60,967 nucleotides of DNA from a candidate division FCPU426 bacterium. Its GTDB lineage: Bacteria; Oederibacteriota; Muellerivitia; Muellerivitales; DAHXKG01. The notes beneath the pieces were generated by a model. It was not told the origin of the DNA and made no database searches. It saw nothing but the letters and a program-made list of their open reading frames with translations. The stretch's first letter is position 1. Each line of letters starts with the position of its first letter. Where the stretch lies: assembly GCA_027366525.1 (NCBI GenBank), contig DAHXKG010000011.1, positions 1-60,967 on the forward strand, given 5' to 3'. The position numbers and the translations under genes were made by a program. Below are positions 7,076 through 15,659 of the stretch, piece after piece.

Positions 7076-8214
7076 TAGGGTTTCTCCAAAACAACTAGAT
7101 TATCACGATGAATAACTTCGGCATACCCAGTGTATCCTAGTATCGTTTCAATTTCAGCGGTTTTGCATCCTTTGATTTTTTTTACTTCTTCTGAGTCATA
7201 ATTAATAATGCCACGGGCAATTTCTTTCTTATCATGATTACAAATACGTACTATTTCCCCTGAATCCCAAGTTCCCAAAACATCCCGGACACCGCTGGGC
7301 AATAAGCTAGTGTTTTTAGTAAGAATTGCCTTTTGAGCACCATCATCAATAACAATTATTCCATGCGGTTTTACACCCCATGTCAACCATCTTTTGCGAT
7401 TCGTCATTTTTTGAGACTTGGGATAAAAAAAAGTTCCGATGGGTTTAGCTTGAAAAATTTGAGTTAATGTATCTTTTTTGGTTCCATTGGCGATTATCAT
7501 TGGAACACCTGATTTCATCATTTTTTTAGCAGCTTGAAGTTTGGTAAGCATTCCACCAGTACCAACCTTGGATTCTGTATGAAAAATTTTTTTTTCTAAT
7601 TCCGCATCCCATTGAAATATTTCCGAAATTATTTTAGCATTCAAATCATGTTTTGGATCGGTTTCATATAACCCATCCGTATCCGTTAATAGAATTAACA
7701 AATCAGATCCGATCATGTGACTTACTAAAACTGCAAGTGTGTCATTATCTCCAAACTTAATTTCATCGGTTGATACGGTGTCATTTTCATTGATCACCGG
7801 TATGATTCCAAATTCAAACAACTCCTTGAACGTGTTTCTGGCATTTTCATACCGCTTACGGTTTGAAATATCGTCCCATGTCAAAAGAACTTGAGATAAT
7901 TTTAAATGGAATTTCTCAAAAACAAGTTCATACTTATACATTAAGTTGCTTTGTCCAATTGAAGCTAAAGCTTGAAGTTTAGGGATGTGTTTCGGTCGCA
8001 TCAATACTTTTAATTTCTGCATACCTAACGCAATTGCTCCTGATGTGACAATTACAATATCTTTTTTTTTCAATTGATTAATTTGATATGCCAATGTTTC
8101 AAGAAATAAATCAGGCGATTGTTGAATATCTTTTCCAGTTAGCAAACTGCTTCCGATTTTGATTACAATCCGGTGAGCATTCTGAATATAAGACGGTCTA
8201 TTGAACAGTTTCAT
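7075..8214 (-). CDS. proB: Glutamate 5-kinase
   Basis: ProB phosphorylates glutamate at the gamma-carboxyl. It has the amino-acid-kinase fold: V-I-K-I-G-S-S-L near the N-terminus, V-T-S-G-A-I-A-L-G, N-E-N-D-T-V and K-F-G-D-N-D-T-L-A. A C-terminal PUA domain (from about residue 280; P-S-G-V and the G-x-I-I-N-Y region) gives a total of 379 aa. The start is set at ATG 8214 (MKLFNRPS); the longer upstream frame only shadows obg. This leaves a 17-nt overlap with the obg 3' end. ProB with PUA is typical and is usually feedback-inhibited by proline. Confidence 0.95.
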   Translation of the reverse strand: MKLFNRPSYIQNAHRIVIKIGSSLLTGKDIQQSPDLFLETLAYQINQLKKKDIVIVTSGAIALGMQKLKVLMRPKHIPKLQALASIGQSNLMYKYELVFEKFHLKLSQVLLTWDDISNRKRYENARNTFKELFEFGIIPVINENDTVSTDEIKFGDNDTLAVLVSHMIGSDLLILLTDTDGLYETDPKHDLNAKIISEIFQWDAELEKKIFHTESKVGTGGMLTKLQAAKKMMKSGVPMIIANGTKKDTLTQIFQAKPIGTFFYPKSQKMTNRKRWLTWGVKPHGIIVIDDGAQKAILTKNTSLLPSGVRDVLGTWDSGEIVRICNHDKKEIARGIINYDSEEVKKIKGCKTAEIETILGYTGYAEVIHRDNLVVLEKP

Positions 8215-9517
8215 TGATATTGGGTTTCCTCCTATCCTCCATTGGATCAAATATAAATTCTTTCCCCTCACAAATAACTGTAGCACCTTTTTTAATTCCC
8301 AATTTGTACATTGCTTTTAAAACACCCATGCGCTTCAAAATTTTATAAAATCGTTCATTTGCGGCTCTATTCGAAAAGTCACTCATCAAAACCCATTTTT
8401 TGATTTCAGAACCGTAAATTTCAAAAACATTGTTTTGATGGATAATTTCAAATCGTTTTGCCGGTTTAAAAACTACCGACTCTGTGGGTTGTGGAACAGT
8501 ATTTTCATCAATCATTAAATTTAAATTTTCAAATCTTTCCAATAGATGTTTTAATAATTTATCTATGCCCTCACCTGTGGCACCTGAAATAATAAAAACT
8601 GGTATAGCATATTTTTTTGAAATTCTATCTTTCCATATATAAATTTGATTGCGGTTATTACAAATATCAATTTTATTAAACACCACAATTTGAGGAATAG
8701 CACCTAATTTCAAACTATATGATTTTAACTCATTATTAATAATTTGTATTGAATGAAGTAAATTTTGATAATTTGATATCGAAAATATATCAATTAAATG
8801 AATTAAAAGTCTGGTTCTTTCTAGATGTTTTAAAAATTTTATACCTAGACCTTTTCCTGAACTAGCGCCTTCAATGAGCCCGGGAATATCTGCTAAAACA
8901 AAACTAGGTCCTGCAATCATTTTAACAACGCCCAACTGAGGTTCAAGCGTGGTGAAAGGATAGTTCGCGATTTTAGGAGTGGCATTTGTTAATCGCGATA
9001 GTAGACTAGATTTTCCAGAATTAGGTAGTCCAACCATCCCAACATCTGCAATTAATTTCAATTCAAGTCGAAGTTCTTTCGACTCTCCAACTTCTCCCTT
9101 TTCAATCAACCTTGGAGCTTGTTGTGTCGAAGTAGTAAAACTTGCATTACCTTTACCTCCTCGACCACCTTTGGCAACTAAAACAATCATTCCATTTTTG
9201 CTCATATCTGCTAGTAATTTTTCACCCTCCCAAACTACTGTTCCAACCGGCACTTTAATGTGAATTGGGTCTGCATCTCGTCCAAATTGATTCTTACCTT
9301 TTCCATGTTCCCCGTGACTGGCAATAAATCGAGGATGATAAAAAAAATCAACCAAAGTATGAGCATCCTCGGTTGCTATAATAAAAATATCACCACCTCG
9401 TCCTCCATTTCCACCATTTGGCCCACCCTTAGGGACATATTTTTCACGTCTAAAACTCAAACAACCATTTCCACCACGACCCGCTTCAACAAATATTTTT
9501 ATTTCATCAACAAACAT
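8198..9517 (-). CDS. obg: Obg-family GTPase with C-terminal OCT domain
   Basis: Obg/CgtA acts in late 50S ribosome assembly and stress signalling. The glycine-rich Obg fold spans residues 1-158 (many G-G-x-G-G turns). The G domain follows with G1 G-L-P-N-S-G-K-S-S at 163-171, G3 D-I-P-G-L-I-E-G-A and G4 F-N-K-I-D. A C-terminal OCT domain (from about residue 345) completes the 439 aa. Obg follows rplU and rpmA, the usual order, but a hairpin terminator lies between rpmA and obg. Its Shine-Dalgarno is AAAGGC. Confidence 0.96.
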   Translation of the reverse strand: MFVDEIKIFVEAGRGGNGCLSFRREKYVPKGGPNGGNGGRGGDIFIIATEDAHTLVDFFYHPRFIASHGEHGKGKNQFGRDADPIHIKVPVGTVVWEGEKLLADMSKNGMIVLVAKGGRGGKGNASFTTSTQQAPRLIEKGEVGESKELRLELKLIADVGMVGLPNSGKSSLLSRLTNATPKIANYPFTTLEPQLGVVKMIAGPSFVLADIPGLIEGASSGKGLGIKFLKHLERTRLLIHLIDIFSISNYQNLLHSIQIINNELKSYSLKLGAIPQIVVFNKIDICNNRNQIYIWKDRISKKYAIPVFIISGATGEGIDKLLKHLLERFENLNLMIDENTVPQPTESVVFKPAKRFEIIHQNNVFEIYGSEIKKWVLMSDFSNRAANERFYKILKRMGVLKAMYKLGIKKGATVICEGKEFIFDPMEDRRKPNINETVQ

Positions 9518-9530
9518 GTCTATTGCCTTT

Positions 9531-9584
9531 TTAAAACAAAAAACCCTATCCTCATTTAATAAATTATGCTGATGGATAGGGTTT
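9531..9584 (-). terminator. Rho-independent terminator/attenuator between rpmA and obg
   Basis: Perfect 11-bp arms lie at 9541-9551 (AAACCCTATCC) and 9574-9584 (GGATAGGGTTT) around a 22-nt loop. On the minus strand the stem runs straight into TTTTTTGTTTT at 9531-9543. It would end or attenuate rplU-rpmA mRNA before obg, lowering Obg relative to the ribosomal proteins. Confidence 0.7.
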
Positions 9585-9591
9585 AAAAAAA

Positions 9592-9849
9592 TTAAATTTG
9601 TGGAACAATATTAATAAGCTTGCGCCTATTTTTAATTTCCCGGAAATTAACTGTTCCTGAAATTTTTGCAAAAAGAGTATCATCTTTACCGACACCCACA
9701 TTAAATCCAGGTTTATATTTCCTTCCACGTTGCCGCACTAAAATACTACCTGCTGAAACATAGGTTCCACCATATTCTTTAATACCCAACCTCTGACTAT
9801 TACTGTCTCTTCCATTTTTTGAACTTCCCCCGGCTTTATGCTGACCCAT
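9592..9849 (-). CDS. rpmA: 50S ribosomal protein L27
   Basis: L27 lies near the peptidyl-transferase centre. The 85-residue protein has the hallmark start [15 protein letters not shown] and R-L-G-I-K. The N-terminus begins directly with MGQHKAGG, without the Prp-cleaved extension of Firmicutes, supporting a non-Firmicute origin. A strong Shine-Dalgarno (TAGGAGAG) precedes ATG 9849. It lies 10 nt after rplU. Confidence 0.98.
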   Translation of the reverse strand: MGQHKAGGSSKNGRDSNSQRLGIKEYGGTYVSAGSILVRQRGRKYKPGFNVGVGKDDTLFAKISGTVNFREIKNRRKLINIVPQI

Positions 9850-9859
9850 GTCATCTCTC

Positions 9860-10186
9860 CTAATTAGTTGAAGATTCTAATATTTTCTCAATACGGATTG
9901 TCGTGAATTTTGGTCGCATTCCTTTAGTTTTCATTGTATTTTTACGTCTTCGATAGCGAAATGTTCTGATTTTTTCACCAGAGCTTTTATTAATAATGCG
10001 CCCTACAATTTTTGCATCAGATAACTGCGAGATTACAGAAATTTTTCCTTCCTTTTCAATAAAACTTATATCCGGAAATTTAATTTCAATTTCATCTCCA
10101 ATTTTTTCCCTCATTTGATCAACAGAGATGGTTGACCCTTCAGAAACTTTATATTGATGCCCATTCATCTGAACCACTGCGTACAT
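9860..10186 (-). CDS. rplU: 50S ribosomal protein L21
   Basis: L21 binds 23S rRNA. The sequence [17 protein letters not shown] and the C-terminal [15 protein letters not shown]-x-F-T motif are diagnostic; length is 108 aa. The start is placed at ATG 10186 because GAGAGG sits 4-5 nt upstream; a start four codons earlier has no ribosome-binding site and would add MRGI. First gene of the rplU-rpmA unit. Confidence 0.96.
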   Translation of the reverse strand: MYAVVQMNGHQYKVSEGSTISVDQMREKIGDEIEIKFPDISFIEKEGKISVISQLSDAKIVGRIINKSSGEKIRTFRYRRRKNTMKTKGMRPKFTTIRIEKILESSTN

Positions 10187-10644
10187 AATGCCTCTCATTT
10201 CTAGTTACTTATGTTCTTTAATTAAATCTTAAAAGCTATAAATTTTCTATATTTAAACATACCTTCGCAATTCTTGCAAGTTTATTTGGAACACCTGAAA
10301 TTAGAATTAATGGCATAATTTTAAAATCTTAATTAAAACAAGTGAAAAGCGGCTAATAAGAGGAACCGCCCAAGAAAAATCCTTATCTCTACTTGTCCTT
10401 GCAATCCACAAACGTCGTAATATCATCCTCGTCAGAAAAACATTCAACAAAAGACATTTGTTGCAATTGTAGTAAGCAAATCCCAAACCGTCAAGTACCG
10501 TGAGTTACATTCAGGTAATACGCAAGACTAAGTTATTTACTTTTTATTGTTTGCGTTTTCTTGCTCACTGTTTTCTTTAAATTTAAAAAATTGTTTTAAA
10601 ATGTTTCTCTTAGCAAGTTTTCCGATCGTGCTTTATTCGCAATA
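10187..10644. other. Intergenic stretch upstream of rplU
   Basis: No gene is visible on either strand. On the minus strand a TTGCAA / TTAAAT pair with a 17-bp spacer lies near the rplU end. A short GCGG...CCGC hairpin is present near 10350-10370, and a TTGTTGCAATTGTAG-type AT-rich zone near 10460. I looked for RNase P, tmRNA, SRP and 6S signatures and recognised none. Confidence 0.5.
10251..10279 (-). promoter_or_regulatory. Putative rplU-rpmA promoter
   Basis: On the minus strand TTGCAA (-35) at 10274-10279 and TTAAAT (-10) at 10251-10256 are separated by 17 bp, each matching consensus at 4 of 6 positions. The leader to ATG 10186 would be about 58 nt. Confidence 0.35.
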
Positions 10645-11565
10645 TCATAACCAAATCAAAATGCCAAATGTATTTGAATTAACTGTAAATCCTTGAATAA
10701 CACTTGCTGGGTGCCATGCATAACCAAATTCACATTCAAAAATACCAAAATTATGGCGGATAGCTGCCCCTAATGAAAAACCATTGTCCAAATTATTGGG
10801 ATCATTTCGATATCCCATCCGCAGTGCTATAAAGCGTTGTCGCCAATACTCAATCCCAACTGATTCTTGAAAACCTTGATCAAAAATTTGAACCAATTCA
10901 ACTGCAACCAATAAACTTGAAGATAAGTTTGTAATTAAAGGCCTTCCTATTCCTAATCTATAAGTTAATGGCAATGGATCTGTTATATTCGGCCCTGGCT
11001 CAAACCTTACACCCGGTCCAACGTTTTGAACTGATGTTGCTAACCTAAATCCCAAAACTCTTAGAGCTATGCCAAAATCAAATGCTGTAGTAAATGCATG
11101 TTCATTAGCCAGTTCAGAAAAAATATTTTTAATATTGACTCCAACATCAATTCCACCCAATCGATATCCATCTCCAATGATTACTACAGAATCATATGCT
11201 TGGACAGCTGGATCCGTTGCCAAAAGATTTTCAATAGTCGGAACACCTCGGTAAATAATTTGTGCTCCGAAGGTTCCATAGGTTTCAGTTGGAATAGCCA
11301 GGCTAATGGATTGCGTATCAATGCCAGCAAATGACTGCAAATTATCAAGACCAATACTAGGACTGTCAATACGAACTAGCCCTGCCGGATTGTAATCAAT
11401 AATATAAACATCATCTCCCAAAGCTGAATAGGCTCCACCCAATGCCGTTGGACGAACTCCAATTGGTACCTCGAGGATGTCTGCACCAGTAATTCCTGCT
11501 CCAAGCATAATTGAAGGGATCATACTCATTACAACCAAAATTAAGCCACAAAAAATAATTTTCAC
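10645..11565 (-). CDS. PorV/PorQ-type outer-membrane beta-barrel protein
   Basis: A 306-residue protein with an N-terminal signal peptide (cleavage likely around residue 22, L-G-A). It has the PorV/PorQ/UPF0164 hallmark G-V-R-P-T-A-L-G-G-A-Y-S-A-L-G-D-D followed by Y-N-P-A-G-L. Alternating amphipathic strands continue to a C-terminal aromatic/hydrophobic end (G-I-L-I-W-L), as in outer-membrane barrels. PorV is part of the type IX secretion system in Bacteroidetes, but relatives are scattered through candidate phyla without that system, so export function here is unproven. The start is GTG. It follows the plug-like barrel gene at 11667-13190 by 101 nt. Confidence 0.75.
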   Translation of the reverse strand: MKIIFCGLILVVMSMIPSIMLGAGITGADILEVPIGVRPTALGGAYSALGDDVYIIDYNPAGLVRIDSPSIGLDNLQSFAGIDTQSISLAIPTETYGTFGAQIIYRGVPTIENLLATDPAVQAYDSVVIIGDGYRLGGIDVGVNIKNIFSELANEHAFTTAFDFGIALRVLGFRLATSVQNVGPGVRFEPGPNITDPLPLTYRLGIGRPLITNLSSSLLVAVELVQIFDQGFQESVGIEYWRQRFIALRMGYRNDPNNLDNGFSLGAAIRHNFGIFECEFGYAWHPASVIQGFTVNSNTFGILIWL

Positions 11566-11666
11566 AGTAACTCATTATTAATATTTATTTGGTTTTGATA
11601 GTATTTTGATTTCATTATATTCAATCATTCTACTCTAGTTATTAAAATTTATAAATTGGTGGTGAA

Positions 11667-13190
11667 TTAATCAATTTGGCTTTTTAATTGAATCAAAAAA
11701 GTTTTTCCCGCAAATGGAGTAAGAGTGTTCAAATTTTCAAAAATTGGCCATTCATTTAACCAAGAAAGCGATATGACGGTATTATGGTATATATTTTTAT
11801 TAATTTCAAATTCTGAAAAAAGCTGTTGGTCAATCAATGCTCTTCCAATCCATTCAAATGATATCTTATGAGAAGCTGTTAGTCGAATCTCCCCTCCCAT
11901 ATCACTAGTCCAGCCATCGTTAGATGTTTTAATAATTCTTTCTGTCACATTTAAAAAAGCTTTTTTTAAAAAAAACGTTCGATCCATAAAAATAACATTT
12001 TTAACATTTATTTCATAGCCATCATAAATTTGACTACTCGCAAAACCATTTAAAAATTTTATTTTGAATTTTAAATTTGATGTTATTCCAATACTTATTC
12101 CAATGCTTCTTTCTAAAATATTAAACGGTATTGTGGCTTGATCAAATGTACTAAATAAGCATATCGATTTAAAATTCTTTTTCACGCCAAAACTAGACGA
12201 AAAAGAAGGATGTTGAAAATCTTGAAAATCCCATCGGAGAATATCATCCAATTCAAACATACCTAAAATATTAAAAATTTGATAATTTTGGAAACTTGCG
12301 CTTCTTAAAAAACTACTATTTAGCCCATGGTCAAATTTCCCTTCTCCACGCCATCCGCTTTCGATTATACTACCAAAATTCAAACCATAATCGAATATTG
12401 CCCCTTCTTCCGTAACCTGAGATGCATTCATATTTGCATATTGAACATATGGTTTAAGTTTAATCGTTTGAAAACTCCCTAAATTCCACTGAAATTTCAA
12501 GTATGCAACCGTCCATCTTTCATTCCAAATGGATTTCGAGCTATAAATGGCATCTTCAAACTTTATTAATTGTGAAGTGTAAATATTGTTATTTACTAGT
12601 ATTGACCAACCAGTTAATACATTATGGTTGATATTATTCGAAAAAAAATTTTGATATGATGCCTCTAAATTCGAATTGTGATCCTGAATCGAAAATGCTA
12701 TTCCAGCGGCTGAAGGCCATCCGCTTGACAATATATATTTTGTTCTCAAACAATTGGAAAATGCGGGAGTCGTTAAATACACACTACTGGAGGATGCCTG
12801 CGACCCCCACCAAGCCTCCTCTGGCTCATTTGAAAATTCGATGTTTTGTCGAATTAGTGGTATCCATCCCAATGTAGTTTGTGGGCTTAGTGGACAAGTA
12901 ATTCCATTAAAGACCAGACCTGTATTTAAAAATTGGTTTGCAATCCTGCCGTGATTTAATATATTTCTCCAGCCGGGTTGAAAAGATAAAAATTCTCCTA
13001 TGAATTGATCGGGAAATATTGATGACACACTCCGTATTGCCTCGGGATAATCACTTTGATATCCCCAAGTTCCAGGAAACATAATTTTTTGATTCGAACT
13101 AAAAATGGATTGTGAATAGCTAATGCCACAAAAAGAAAATTTCAGAATTATAAATACAATTATTAATAGATACCAAAGCCTGATTTTCAA
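11667..13190 (-). CDS. Large outer-membrane beta-barrel with degenerate TonB-receptor plug-like N-terminus
   Basis: A 507-residue exported protein with a signal peptide at residues 1-27. Residues ~70-145 read like a worn TonB-dependent-receptor plug: G-L-V-F-N-G-I-T-C-P-L (compare V-L-I-D-G-V-P-L), then I-R-Q-N-I-E-F-S-N-E-P-E-E-A-W-W-G-S-Q-A (compare I-E-R-I-E-V-V-R-G-P-x-S-A-L-Y-G-S-x-A) and S-V-Y-L-T-T-P. The rest alternates like beta strands. At 507 aa it is shorter than most TonB receptors and no TonB box is evident. The TTG start has GGAG 6 nt upstream. Substrate unknown; a plug-domain relative that lost TonB coupling is the best reading. Confidence 0.55.
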   Translation of the reverse strand: MKIRLWYLLIIVFIILKFSFCGISYSQSIFSSNQKIMFPGTWGYQSDYPEAIRSVSSIFPDQFIGEFLSFQPGWRNILNHGRIANQFLNTGLVFNGITCPLSPQTTLGWIPLIRQNIEFSNEPEEAWWGSQASSSSVYLTTPAFSNCLRTKYILSSGWPSAAGIAFSIQDHNSNLEASYQNFFSNNINHNVLTGWSILVNNNIYTSQLIKFEDAIYSSKSIWNERWTVAYLKFQWNLGSFQTIKLKPYVQYANMNASQVTEEGAIFDYGLNFGSIIESGWRGEGKFDHGLNSSFLRSASFQNYQIFNILGMFELDDILRWDFQDFQHPSFSSSFGVKKNFKSICLFSTFDQATIPFNILERSIGISIGITSNLKFKIKFLNGFASSQIYDGYEINVKNVIFMDRTFFLKKAFLNVTERIIKTSNDGWTSDMGGEIRLTASHKISFEWIGRALIDQQLFSEFEINKNIYHNTVISLSWLNEWPIFENLNTLTPFAGKTFLIQLKSQID

Positions 13191-13355
13191 CGATCACTCC
13201 AAATGCTCAAAAATTTCTACAACAGATACTCAAAATATCATAATGTTATTCGTATGAACAATAATACAACTTTCATAAGTTTCTAATATCAATTTTAAAA
13301 AATTATTTTAAATGTATGATTTTTCAGATTAGATTCAAGCACTACGCAAAAAAAC

Positions 13356-13430
<75 letters not shown>

Positions 13431-13689
13431 AGTTACATTTGGCTTACTTTATTAAAAATTAAATTCAATACATGTTTAATATGCTTCAGATTCACTAGAA
13501 CTATTTTATTTTATAATGTAAATTGATTTTGTAAACAATTGTATTTAGTGAAATCACCCCACTCAATCTATAATATTTATACTGCCTTTTGCATTGTTAG
13601 TGAAAAGTTCAAATTTTAACATCTTCGTCTTTATATTTAAGAAAAAGCAATTCCCTTACCTAAAAAGCTTCAAATTAAAAATCAGATAA

Positions 13690-13977
13690 CTAAAAATTAG
13701 TCTTCTTAATCCGTAGAAGCCTTATTTCATGAAAATAATTTCCTGAACCATAATTTCCGATATAACGTTATCTTACTGTACTTGTATTTGGAGTGATCTT
13801 CCTAACCAATTGCAGATTGCTTAGTTAAAATGAACCTATTGTCCAACGCTTTTAAATTCATTCAACAACTATAGCATAATTATGCATATTTCGATTCAAA
13901 GGAGTCACACCAATTTCACATACCCAACTTTGAGTGAAATGTTTACACTTAGTATACTTTGAAGACAAAATTTCTAG
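13690..13977 (-). pseudogene. Decayed fragment resembling an F5/8-type C (discoidin) surface domain
   Basis: One minus-strand frame contains blocks that read like protein, such as FTQSWVCEIGVTPLN and VR-stop-RYIGNYGSGNYFHEIRL, separated by four in-frame stops (TGA, TAA, TAA, TAA) and ending in TAG at 13690. W-V-C-E-I and R-Y-x-G-N-Y-G-S-G-N-Y-x-x-E-I recall strands of discoidin/F5-8C domains (A-R-Y-V ... E-I). A neighbouring frame just upstream reads ARNFVFKVY, suggesting one more frameshift. No start codon or promoter is seen. Confidence 0.3.
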
Positions 13978-14267
13978 CTAAGTTACACTTGCTTTTGCGT
14001 CATAAGGTATGAGGTTAAAATATTAAAATCAAAAAACATCCTGATGCAGACCTACATTCCAAAAAAGCATTCAAAAATTTTTAATTTTTAATGGTGAATA
14101 TTAAACACAATCTATGATTCACCACAATTTCAATAATACTTACCTATCAATTATGTAGCCATCTATCGTCACAACAAGTCACGGACTGAAATGCAAATAC
14201 TATTAATCACCACCTAATTATAACTATAACTTACCATTTTTTTATTTTGCAGTATTCTAGTTGTTCC

Positions 14268-14296
14268 TTGACACAAAATGGTTTGTAACATAAACT
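14268..14296 (+). promoter_or_regulatory. Strong promoter of the plus-strand island, predicted leaderless
   Basis: A perfect TTGACA (-35) at 14268-14273 and TAAACT (-10) at 14291-14296 are separated by 17 bp. Transcription would start about 14303, right at the ATG at 14304, and no Shine-Dalgarno precedes that ATG, so the mRNA may be leaderless. Confidence 0.55.
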
Positions 14297-14303
14297 TGTT
14301 TGT

Positions 14304-14969
14304 ATGAATAAAAATATTCAAGATTATATAGCTCGGCCTAAACGATATGAAAATATTGATGGAACCTCTGAAATGATTGTGAGCCTTACGCTTTTTGGTT
14401 TTGCATTGGCCGGCTACCTAGAAGAATTGTTACCCGAGCATTCGATGACCTGGATACGTGTGATGGTAGTCTACGCAAGCTTGTGGCTTGCCGTAGGTTC
14501 TGCTTATTGGATTCGTCGTATGATCAAGAGACATATCACTTGGCCACGCACCGGTTATGTAGCATATCGTCGGGGAAAATCATGGTGGCTTAAAATCACC
14601 TTAATCATCATCAATGCACTTGTTTTTGTCGTCATGGTTGCTTTCTTAATCAAACGGGGTCATGTGATGAGCATGTGGAATTTAAGTACGAAAACATGGA
14701 ATCCACGTGTCGTGTTGCTGGTCGCCATTAGTATAATCGCATATCTGTTTCAGATTTCCCGCAGAAATAATGGACACCGGTGGAAATGGAGTATATTGTT
14801 TTTGATGATCCTGGGAGTTATTATATTTGTCTTCTTAGCTCCTAGAGACTTTGGACAATGGGCACGACCTCCTGTTTTGCTTATCGCTTTCCTGTGGCTC
14901 TGTTCCTCCATCGGTACCTTTTATTCATATGTTCACAATACAAAACCAGTGGCCCTAAAATCAGAATGA
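14304..14969 (+). CDS. Six-helix integral membrane protein of unknown function
   Basis: I do not recognise the family. The 221-residue protein has about six predicted membrane segments (roughly residues 24-40, 49-68, 96-116, 133-150, 161-177 and 186-207) with positively charged loops such as W-I-R-R-M-I-K-R and Y-R-R-G-K. No catalytic motif is seen. It overlaps the downstream winged-helix gene by 4 nt (ATGA), a common arrangement for a membrane protein with its own regulator. Codon use and G+C are clearly higher than in the neighbours, and it is one of only two intact plus-strand genes in the window. Both facts suggest horizontal transfer. Confidence 0.75.
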   Translation: MNKNIQDYIARPKRYENIDGTSEMIVSLTLFGFALAGYLEELLPEHSMTWIRVMVVYASLWLAVGSAYWIRRMIKRHITWPRTGYVAYRRGKSWWLKITLIIINALVFVVMVAFLIKRGHVMSMWNLSTKTWNPRVVLLVAISIIAYLFQISRRNNGHRWKWSILFLMILGVIIFVFLAPRDFGQWARPPVLLIAFLWLCSSIGTFYSYVHNTKPVALKSE

Positions 14970-15313
14970 ACGAACAATTGAAGGCAATTTCTAAATTAGA
15001 TCGAGTCATCCATGAGCCTAGTAGGTTGATGATTATTTCCGTACTCTGGGCAATAAAAGAATGTGACTTTCTTTATCTCCTTCACGAAACTAAAATGAAT
15101 AAAGGAAATCTTTCCTGTCATCTTACTCGCCTCGAAGCGGCCAATTATATTAAAATTGAAAAAACGTATCGAGGCAAAGTACCCAAAACCTTGTTATGTC
15201 TCACCCGAATAGGTCGTACAGCATTTGACCGATATTGTAAAAATTTGAAGATTGCATTTAACCCAGATTTTGAAAAAACACCTAAAAAAACTATTCCCCC
15301 AATACCACATTAG
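14966..15313 (+). CDS. Winged-helix transcriptional regulator (ArsR/HTH_34-like)
   Basis: A 115-residue single-domain DNA-binding protein. The start is ATG 14966 (MNEQLKAI), which gives the ATGA overlap with the membrane-protein gene. The pattern L-D-R-V-I-H-E-P-S-R-L-M-I-I-S-V-L, then M-N-K-G-N-L-S-C-H-L-T-R-L-E recognition helix and a wing (K-T-Y-R-G-K-V-P-K-T-L-L-C-L-T-R-I-G-R) is typical of the winged-helix family PF13601. It probably controls its own operon; the inducer is unknown. Same higher G+C as the partner gene. Confidence 0.85.
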   Translation: MNEQLKAISKLDRVIHEPSRLMIISVLWAIKECDFLYLLHETKMNKGNLSCHLTRLEAANYIKIEKTYRGKVPKTLLCLTRIGRTAFDRYCKNLKIAFNPDFEKTPKKTIPPIPH

Positions 15314-15346
15314 CCCCAGTATTTATTAAACTTAAGGCACTTTAAT

Positions 15347-15602
15347 CTAAAACACACCATCAAATGAAGCTCGCATTTTATAACTTTCGGTATATTCAGA
15401 GCGGTTGTTCGATAGTGACATTTCATAACCGTCTGGTGTTTTTTGAATGCCAACATGGCCATCTTGCGAGTGAGAATAATATTTTGACCTTCCATCCCTC
15501 TTCAGTTTCCAATCGATTATATCCTGAATCTTGACTTCCATCGACTGCTGTATACTTCTCGCCTCCATCGTGACCGATTATATTTTTAATAAATTTTTCC
15601 AT
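15347..15602 (-). pseudogene. Small broken ORF (two overlapping frames)
   Basis: From ATG 15602 one frame reads MEKFIKNIIGHDGGEKY and continues plausibly for about 38 residues. The protein-like continuation (Y-Y-S-H-S-Q-D-G-H-V-G-I-Q-K-T-P-D-G-Y-E) lies in another frame, which ends at 15347. Joined they would give an ~85-residue soluble protein with D-G-x turns. This looks like a single frameshift near 15480-15490. The second frame also has its own ATG at 15568, so an intact 73-residue protein cannot be excluded. The family is not recognised. The remaining bases of 15314-15659 hold nothing else I can identify. Confidence 0.35.
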
Positions 15603-15659
15603 AAAATCTACGATTAAGAAATAGAATTTGATTACGAATTATAGCAAAGATAAATTTAC

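Larger units (their letters stand above)
13431..14303. other. Long gene-poor stretch with decayed coding DNA
   Basis: No intact gene is visible over 870 bp. On the minus strand 13690-13977 carries a protein-like frame broken by four stops. The right end holds the promoter of the plus-strand island (14268-14296). The rest is AT-rich without recognisable RNA structure. Confidence 0.5.

Noticed and set aside
8215-8286. Longer N-terminus for proB
   Set aside because: It overlaps the conserved OCT end of obg and the kinase homology starts at MKLFNRPS.
10187-10644. Possible structural RNA (RNase P, tmRNA, 6S or SRP)
   Set aside because: No conserved core or tRNA-like end was recognised; only a weak 4-bp GC hairpin is present.
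14304-15313. Plus-strand pair as a defence or toxin-antitoxin system
   Set aside because: The first protein is a six-helix membrane protein without toxin motifs and the second is a full winged-helix regulator; nothing supports defence.
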